Assembly (NCBI RefSeq): GCF_017995515.1
Contig: NZ_JAGOIT010000009.1
Location: forward strand, 11,866 to 51,370
Origin: Propionivibrio sp.
GTDB taxonomy: Bacteria > Pseudomonadota > Gammaproteobacteria > Burkholderiales > Rhodocyclaceae
Direction of reading: 5' to 3'
Length of the DNA: 39,505 nucleotides
This document shows positions 34,850 to 39,505 of the stretch, one piece after another; position 1 is the first letter of the stretch, and each line of letters opens with the position of its first letter. A program made the position numbers and the translations under genes. The notes beneath the pieces were generated by a model that ran no database searches, was not told the DNA's origin, and saw only the letters and a program-made list of their open reading frames with translations.

Positions 34850-37396
34850 TCACGCCCTGACCACCTTCACCACCGCCTTCTTGAAGTCCGTCTCTTTCGA
34901 GATCGGGCAGGTGGCGTCGAGGATCAGCTTGTTCACCAGTCGCGATTCGTCGAAGAACGGCACGAAGATGAGCCCGACCGGCGGCTTGTTGCGGCCCTTG
35001 GTTTCGATGCGCGCCGTCATCTCGCCGCGCCGCGAAATCACCTTGACCAGCATGCCGCGCAGCAGATTGCGTTTCTTCGCATCGTCCGGATGCATGAACA
35101 CCTGCGCTTCGGGGACCGCCTTGTGCAGCTCGGCGACGCGCCGGGTCATCGAGCCGGTATGCCAGTGCTCGAGCACGCGACCGGTGCATAGCCAGAGGTC
35201 GAACTCCTTGTCCGGCATCTCGGGCGGATCCTGGTACGGCAGCGCGAAGATCACCGCCTTGCCATCCTTGAAACCGTAGAACCTGACCCCCTCGCCGGCC
35301 TTCACGTAGGGGTCGTAACCCTCGCGGAAGCGCCACAGCGTCTCCTTGCCTTCGACCACCGGCCAGCGCAGACCGCGCGCCTTGTGATACAGGTCGAACG
35401 GTGCCAGATCGTGCGCGTGGCCGCGACCGAACCGGGCGTATTCCTCGAACAGGCCCTTATGCAGGTAGAAGCCGAACGCTTCGGACTCATCGTTGGTGTA
35501 GTCCTTGATGGCGTGCTCATTGACCTTCTGCAGTTCATCCTTCGGGAACTTGTTAACGACGCCGTTGGCGTAGAGCACGTCGTACAGCGTCTTGCCCTTG
35601 TACTCCGGCTTCTTGTCGAGCAACTCGGCCGGCCAGACTTCCTCCATCTTGAAGCGCTTGGAGAATTCGACGTACTGCCAGAGATCGGACTTCGCCTCAC
35701 CCGGCGCCTTCACCTGCTGGCGCCAGAACTGGGTGCGCCGCTCGGCATTGCCGAAGGCACCTTCCTTTTCCATCCACATCGCTGACGGCAGAATCAGGTC
35801 GGCCGCGAGCGCCGAGACCGTCGGGTAGGCTTCCGAGACGACGACAAACGCCGCCGGGTTGCGCCAGCCCGGATAGATCTCCTCGTTGATGTTCGGCCCG
35901 GCCTGCATGTTGTTGGTCGTCGTCGTCCAGTAGCACTTGAGCTTGCCGTCCTTCAGCGCGCGGCTCTGCGCCACGGCGTGCAGGCCGATCTTGTCGTTGA
36001 GCGTGCCTTCGGGCAGTTGCCAGAGTTCCTCGGTGTGCTTGCGGTGCTCGGGATTGGTCACCACCATGTCCGCCGGCAAGCGGTGGGAGAAGGTGCCGAC
36101 CTCGCGCGCCGTACCGCACGCCGACGGCTGGCCGGTCAGTGAGAACGGTCCGTTGCCGGGCTCGGAAATCTTGCCGACCAGAAGGTGCACGTTGTAGATC
36201 ATGTTGTTCACCCACGTGCCGCGGGTGTGCTGGTTGAAGCCCATCGTCCAGTAGCTGACGACCTTCTTCTTCGGGTCGGCGTACAGTTCGGCCATCCGCT
36301 TCAATTTATCCTGCGGCACGCCGGAGAGCCTGGAGACCTTCTCCAGCGTGTATTCGCTGACGAACTTCTTGAACTCGTCGAAGGTGCTCGGCTTCGCGTC
36401 GTTCGGGTTGTTCTTCGGCTTGCCGTCGGCGCCGGGGTAGCCGTTGAACCTGGCGTCCTTTTCCAGCGCATGTCCCGGACGCAGGCCGAAGCCGATGTCC
36501 GTCTCGCCGACCTTGAAATTGACGTTGCGCTTGACGAACTCCTCGTTGACCTTGCCGCTCTGGATGATGTGGTTGCAGATGTAGTTGAGGATGGCGAGGT
36601 CGGTCTGCGGCGTGAAGATCATGCCGTTGTCGGCCAGCTCGAAGCTGCGGTGCTCGAAGGTGGAGAGCACATGCACCTGCACGTCGGTCTTGGTCAGGCG
36701 GCGGTCAGTGATGCGCGTCCACAGGATCGGGTGCATCTCGGCCATGTTCGACCCCCAGAGCACGAAGGCGTCGGCCTGCTCGATGTCGTCGTAGCAGCCC
36801 ATCGGCTCGTCGATGCCGAAGGTGCGCATGAAGCCGGCAACGGCCGAGGCCATGCAGTGACGCGCGTTCGGATCGATGTTGTTGGAGCGGAAACCGGCCT
36901 TGTACAGCTTGGCGGCGGCGTAGCCTTCGAAGATCGTCCATTGCCCGGAACCGAACATGCCGACGCCGGCCGGACCGTCGGACTTCAATGCCGCCTTCCA
37001 CTTCTCGGCCATGATATCGAAGGCCTGATCCCATGAGATCGGCGTGAAGTCGCCTTCCTTGTCGTACTTGCCGCCCTTCATGCGCAAAAGCGGCTTGGTC
37101 AGCCGGTCCTCGCCGTACATGATCTTGGAGAGGAAGTAGCCCTTGATGCAGTTCAGCCCGCGATTCACCTCGGAATCCGGATCGCCCTGCGTCGCCACGA
37201 CGCGCCCGTTCTGCACACCGACGAGCACCGCGCAGCCCGTGCCGCAGAAGCGGCAGACGCCCTTGTCCCAGCGCACGGCCGAGCCGCTGCCCGCCTTATC
37301 CGCATCAGTGGCCAGCGCCGGAACGGCAATCCCAGCGCTCGTTGCGGCGGCGGCAATCGCCTGGATCTTGATGAATTCGCGTCGGTTGATAGTCAT
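34850..37396 (-). CDS. napA: NapA, catalytic subunit of periplasmic nitrate reductase
   Basis: NapA (848 residues) reduces nitrate to nitrite in the periplasm using a bis-MGD molybdenum cofactor and one 4Fe-4S cluster. The twin-arginine signal is INRREFIK (residues 3-10) followed by an Ala-rich segment to about 30. Cluster ligands are Cys48, Cys51, Cys55 and Cys83. The molybdenum ligand is Cys181 in [14 protein letters not shown], which marks NapA among the DMSO reductase family. The C-terminal MGD-binding domain has [18 protein letters not shown]. Length and motifs are those of a complete, functional enzyme. It starts 3 bp after napD. Confidence 0.98.
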   Translation of the reverse strand: MTINRREFIKIQAIAAAATSAGIAVPALATDADKAGSGSAVRWDKGVCRFCGTGCAVLVGVQNGRVVATQGDPDSEVNRGLNCIKGYFLSKIMYGEDRLTKPLLRMKGGKYDKEGDFTPISWDQAFDIMAEKWKAALKSDGPAGVGMFGSGQWTIFEGYAAAKLYKAGFRSNNIDPNARHCMASAVAGFMRTFGIDEPMGCYDDIEQADAFVLWGSNMAEMHPILWTRITDRRLTKTDVQVHVLSTFEHRSFELADNGMIFTPQTDLAILNYICNHIIQSGKVNEEFVKRNVNFKVGETDIGFGLRPGHALEKDARFNGYPGADGKPKNNPNDAKPSTFDEFKKFVSEYTLEKVSRLSGVPQDKLKRMAELYADPKKKVVSYWTMGFNQHTRGTWVNNMIYNVHLLVGKISEPGNGPFSLTGQPSACGTAREVGTFSHRLPADMVVTNPEHRKHTEELWQLPEGTLNDKIGLHAVAQSRALKDGKLKCYWTTTTNNMQAGPNINEEIYPGWRNPAAFVVVSEAYPTVSALAADLILPSAMWMEKEGAFGNAERRTQFWRQQVKAPGEAKSDLWQYVEFSKRFKMEEVWPAELLDKKPEYKGKTLYDVLYANGVVNKFPKDELQKVNEHAIKDYTNDESEAFGFYLHKGLFEEYARFGRGHAHDLAPFDLYHKARGLRWPVVEGKETLWRFREGYDPYVKAGEGVRFYGFKDGKAVIFALPYQDPPEMPDKEFDLWLCTGRVLEHWHTGSMTRRVAELHKAVPEAQVFMHPDDAKKRNLLRGMLVKVISRRGEMTARIETKGRNKPPVGLIFVPFFDESRLVNKLILDATCPISKETDFKKAVVKVVRA

Positions 37397-37399
37397 GGC

Positions 37400-37675
37400 T
37401 TAAGCCTCCTCGAGAGGGGAACCGGATGGAGATGAATCGGACGAAAGGTTGTCGCTGTGCTCATAGGCGAGCGTCGCCGCCAGTACCTGCGGCACGCGGT
37501 GGATGGCAATCAGCGTGTCGGACATGGCCGCTTGCGGCGCATCTTCGACGGTGACGATGAGACGCCCGTCCTCGCTCATGCCGTGGCACTCGACGCCGGG
37601 AAAGGCAAGCAGCGCGGCCTCGGCCTGCGGACGGGTTTCGGGACGGATGCGCAGGACCAGGCTGGCAATGCTCAT
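37400..37675 (-). CDS. napD: NapD, chaperone of the NapA twin-arginine signal
   Basis: NapD (91 residues) is the small cytoplasmic protein that binds the NapA signal peptide and delays export until the cofactor is in place. The N-terminal MSIASLVLRIRP and the EDGRLIVTVED strand are family features, and the ferredoxin-like fold is short. A strong GGAGG lies 5 nt before the ATG, within the end of napF, and the start overlaps napF by 4 bp. The longer frame upstream is napF sequence in another frame. Confidence 0.92.
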   Translation of the reverse strand: MSIASLVLRIRPETRPQAEAALLAFPGVECHGMSEDGRLIVTVEDAPQAAMSDTLIAIHRVPQVLAATLAYEHSDNLSSDSSPSGSPLEEA

Positions 37676-38196
37676 GAAGCCTCCAGGAGAACAGGTGAAG
37701 CAAGCGACGCGGGACGGCACGCGATGGCGCACACCGGGCATGGCGCGACGCAGGCGCCGCAACCGGTGCACCGTGCGTTATCGAGTTCGGGTTGGGAAAC
37801 GCCGCCCAGGGTGGGGCGAAAACGGATGGCGCCGACGTCGCATGCTTCGCCGCAGACGCGGCACTCGACCTTCTGCCTGGCCAGGCAGGCGTCGCCGATG
37901 TGCGCGAGGACGTCCCACGGCGCGGCGGAATCATCCTTGACGAACGCGCCGGACGGGCACACGCGCACGCACTCGGCGCAGAAGGTGCAGGCAGCGTGCG
38001 CGAAATCGACGATCGGGAAGCCGCCGTCGCCGCGGCGGATCAGCAGGCTGGGGCACGCCGTCACGCAATCGTCACATCGCGTGCAGCACGCGGTGAAGCG
38101 GTCTTCGGCACGACTCCACGGCGGACGCACGATTGGACGCGAAAACGCACCTTCGCGCGCGCGACCGCCAAAAAAGCGACGACGACCCCCATCCAT
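37672..38196 (-). CDS. napF: NapF, cytoplasmic ferredoxin-type protein
   Basis: NapF (174 residues) is a cytoplasmic iron-sulfur protein thought to help mature NapA before export. Three clusters are indicated by CTRCDDCVTACP, CTFCAECVRVCP and CTGCGACVAPCP, with a further CRVCGEAC pair in between. An Arg-rich N-terminus (GGRRRFF) is typical. It is the first gene of the nap operon. A GGGGGA lies about 11 nt before the ATG, and a candidate FNR half-site and -10 lie further upstream. Confidence 0.94.
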   Translation of the reverse strand: MDGGRRRFFGGRAREGAFSRPIVRPPWSRAEDRFTACCTRCDDCVTACPSLLIRRGDGGFPIVDFAHAACTFCAECVRVCPSGAFVKDDSAAPWDVLAHIGDACLARQKVECRVCGEACDVGAIRFRPTLGGVSQPELDNARCTGCGACVAPCPVCAIACRPASLASPVLLEAS

Positions 38197-38221
38197 TTAT
38201 TCGAATTCCCCCTGTAACAGC

Positions 38222-38263
38222 ATTGTTAATGGCTGAAAGAATCGAAACTTTGATCCAGGCTAA
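38222..38263 (-). promoter_or_regulatory. candidate FNR/CRP-type operator and -10 of the nap operon
   Basis: Read on the plus strand, 38250-38263 is TTGAT-CCAG-GCTAA: the first half matches the FNR consensus half TTGAT exactly, but the second half matches ATCAA at only two positions. On the minus strand AACAAT (38227-38222) would serve as a -10 at about the distance expected for an FNR site centred near -41.5. Oxygen control of nap by FNR is known in other bacteria; here it is only suggested. Confidence 0.3.
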
Positions 38264-38431
38264 AAAATGAAAACCTTCTGGTTCCGGTCTACGGCCGGCG
38301 CGTTAGCGACCACCATAGCATCGGGCGCGGGGAAACCCAAGCATGGAAGCGGATGGTGCTCCAATGGGAAAGGACGGACACCGCGCTAACGGTACCGCCC
38401 CTGGATTGCCTTACCGAGGAGGACGGCAGGC
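38264..38431. other. unexplained pairing-rich region between the DUF4124 gene terminator and napF
   Basis: No credible gene fills this stretch of the 348-bp gap between napF and the DUF4124-like gene. CGTTAGCG (38301-38308) pairs with CGCTAACG (38384-38391), enclosing CACCAT with ATGGTG and a GGGGAAACCC hairpin. TTGCC and GGCAA (about 38406 and 38428) can also pair. These nested complementary words suggest a folded RNA or a leftover of a mobile element. I recognise neither. Confidence 0.35.
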
Positions 38432-38484
38432 AAAAACTCCACGGCGTGCAGGCTCGGACCTGACCCGCACCGATCCCCCTGGAG
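38432..38484 (-). terminator. intrinsic terminator after the DUF4124-like gene
   Basis: On the minus strand CTCCA (38484-38480) pairs with TGGAG (38441-38437). Inside, CGGTGC and CAGG pair with GCACGCCG and CCTG, giving a long nested hairpin. It is followed at once by TTTTT (38436-38432). It lies 61 bp beyond the stop codon of the upstream gene and would insulate the nap operon from it. Confidence 0.65.
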
Positions 38485-38544
38485 GGACAAGTCACCACGA
38501 ACGGTGGATAAACTGTCAGTTGCTTTGACGATCCGCAATAGTCG

Positions 38545-39291
38545 CTACTTGTCCTTGCGGGCAGCCCCCTTCACCAGCTCGACGGGTTCCTCGACCGGAC
38601 GCGGTGGCTGCGGGATGTGAGGCGGCCTCGGATGAGGGCGCGGCGGCGGCCAGACCACTGGCCGATCCGGGGAGTACGGATAGTTCGGATTCTGATAGAC
38701 CGTCGTGTAGCGCAGATAAAAGCGCACCGGGTCGGCCCGTTTCAGAATCTGCCCTTTGCCGTCGATGATGCTCGCGCCGAGCTGCATCGCCTGGTTAGGC
38801 GGCGGCAGTTCCTCCCAGAACTCGGGCGGCACCATGAACTCGGTCGCCGTGAAGCGCTGGTTGACCGGCCGCCCGTTGAGGCTGATCACGAAGGCGTGCT
38901 GATCGGCGAGGCGTAGCGGCGGGTTGACCACGAGGCGCACCTCGAAGACCGCCGAGTTTGCGACCGTGCTGCCGTCGTTTTCTGGCGAGAGAATCCGGAA
39001 GCGATCATAGTCGGGCGCTGGTGCCGCCGCCTTCGTGACATCGACCGGCATGACCTTCGGACCGGCTGCGTTGTCTTCCGCAGTGGGCGCCTTGCTCCCG
39101 GCCGGCGGCGCCTTCATGACGTTGAGCGGCTTCAACTGCACCTCTTTCCCGCCCGGCAACGGCTGGTCCGAGAACACCGGACCGTTCGGCCCGTGCTTCA
39201 CATAAACGCCCTGCGCGAACGACGCCAAATTCGAGGTACAAGACACACACACAGCCAACAGAATCAGAAAGCGGGGGATGGTCTGTTTCAT
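38545..39291 (-). CDS. secreted DUF4124-like protein
   Basis: A 248-residue predicted periplasmic protein. A signal peptide (about residues 1-27, ending NLASFAQG) is followed by GVYVKHGPNGPVFSDQPLPGGKEV, which resembles the DUF4124 domain (a small strand-rich domain with the typical FSDxPxPG). The central part (about 95-200) looks like an Ig-like domain (FRILSPENDGSTVANSAVFEV). The C-terminus is Pro-rich (PPPRPHPRPPHIPQPPRPVE) and Lys-ended. ATG 39291 has GGAGACGTC directly before it. The function is unknown. An intrinsic terminator follows. Confidence 0.8.
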   Translation of the reverse strand: MKQTIPRFLILLAVCVSCTSNLASFAQGVYVKHGPNGPVFSDQPLPGGKEVQLKPLNVMKAPPAGSKAPTAEDNAAGPKVMPVDVTKAAAPAPDYDRFRILSPENDGSTVANSAVFEVRLVVNPPLRLADQHAFVISLNGRPVNQRFTATEFMVPPEFWEELPPPNQAMQLGASIIDGKGQILKRADPVRFYLRYTTVYQNPNYPYSPDRPVVWPPPRPHPRPPHIPQPPRPVEEPVELVKGAARKDK

Positions 39292-39301
39292 GACGTCTCC
39301 G

Positions 39302-39505
39302 ATGAAGCATTTCGTCAGGGATCTTCGCACGGGTTTTCTTTCACCCCGCCAAAGGTATCACGCAGCACATTCGTCAATGCGGCAACGGCCCAAGACGGTT
39401 GATGAAAGCGACCTGCTGCTCAGCCGCCTGATCGACGAGGAATATACCCGGCACCCGTTCTACGGCAGCCGCAAGATGGTGATCTTCCTTGAAACGGTGG
39501 GGCAT
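39302..39505 (+). mobile_element. partial IS3-family transposase frame (OrfB-like) at the window edge
   Basis: From ATG 39377 the frame reads MRQRPKTVDESDLLLSRLID and then EEYTRHPFYGSRKMVIFL, running off the right edge. The HPFYGSRKM segment is the conserved N-terminal part of IS3-family OrfB, upstream of its DDE catalytic domain. The frame is open back to 39302, but that part shows no clear similarity. No OrfA, frameshift window or left inverted repeat precedes it, and the neighbouring gene starts only 10 bp away. The left end of the element is therefore probably missing, making this a remnant. Confidence 0.75.

Noticed and set aside
38440-38475. Possible 4.5S (SRP) RNA on the minus strand, because of the word GGTCAGGTCCG
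   Set aside because: The conserved GGAAGGAAGCAGCC loop that must follow is absent, and the word is part of the terminator hairpin arm.
38289-38528. Small open frames on both strands in the napF-DUF4124 gap
   Set aside because: They overlap on opposite strands, have no ribosome binding site and no recognisable domains, and lie in hairpin-rich sequence.
12100-39000. CRISPR arrays, tRNA or rRNA genes
   Set aside because: No regularly spaced repeats, cloverleaf sequences or rRNA blocks were seen on reading the window.

Overview
The window is a GC-rich, gene-dense stretch of a bacterial chromosome, most likely a betaproteobacterium of the Rhodocyclales type. I infer this from gene content and order: a polar-flagellate chemotaxis set with CheZ and two CheV proteins, a napFDAGHBC periplasmic nitrate reductase operon, the algZR-type pair next to hemCDXY with argH divergent, and betaproteobacterial-style intergenic repeats. 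No rRNA, tRNA, CRISPR array or prophage is visible. The only transposon trace is a partial IS3-type transposase frame at the right edge.

Left third (1-17.3 kb): a minus-strand block runs from an AlgZ/LytS-type sensor kinase and its LytTR regulator into hemC, hemD, hemX and hemY (cut by the left edge). argH is divergent and is followed by an unusual Ser/Thr kinase fused to a cyclic-nucleotide-binding domain. After a lipoprotein gene and an alpha/beta hydrolase gene comes the order hemA-prfA-prmC-grxD (glutamyl-tRNA reductase, release factor 1, its methyltransferase, a CGFS glutaredoxin). Most enzymes of early tetrapyrrole synthesis therefore sit within about 13 kb. Next are a GDSL esterase lipoprotein, an HD-GYP protein, a small unknown gene and tyrS.

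Middle (17.3-26.1 kb): a motility and chemotaxis block, all on the minus strand, in transcriptional order motA, motB, cheR, cheB, cheV, cheV, cheY, cheZ, cheA. It ends at a clear intrinsic terminator. CheB has no receiver domain, and no cheW or receptor gene is present.

Right third (26.3-39.5 kb): a Nudix hydrolase and a TonB-like protein converge. A plus-strand trio follows: a cation diffusion facilitator, a divergent FeoB-like GTPase/permease, and an unrecognised protein. A bidirectional hairpin terminator separates this trio from the complete nap operon (napF, D, A, G, H, B, C in transcriptional order, minus strand). A 70-bp REP-like palindrome is inserted in frame near the 5' end of napH, and a long hairpin repeat lies between napA and napG. 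A secreted DUF4124-like protein gene with its own terminator and the IS3 fragment complete the window.

Physiologically the window links haem synthesis (hemA, hemCDXY) with a haem-dependent respiratory chain (NapB and NapC carry six c-type haem motifs between them), iron transport (FeoB-like, TonB) and motility. No strong new system is evident. The most unusual points are the kinase-cNMP fusion, the receiver-less CheB, the FeoB variant with changed G-motifs, the repeat insertion in napH, and an unexplained, pairing-rich leader upstream of napF.
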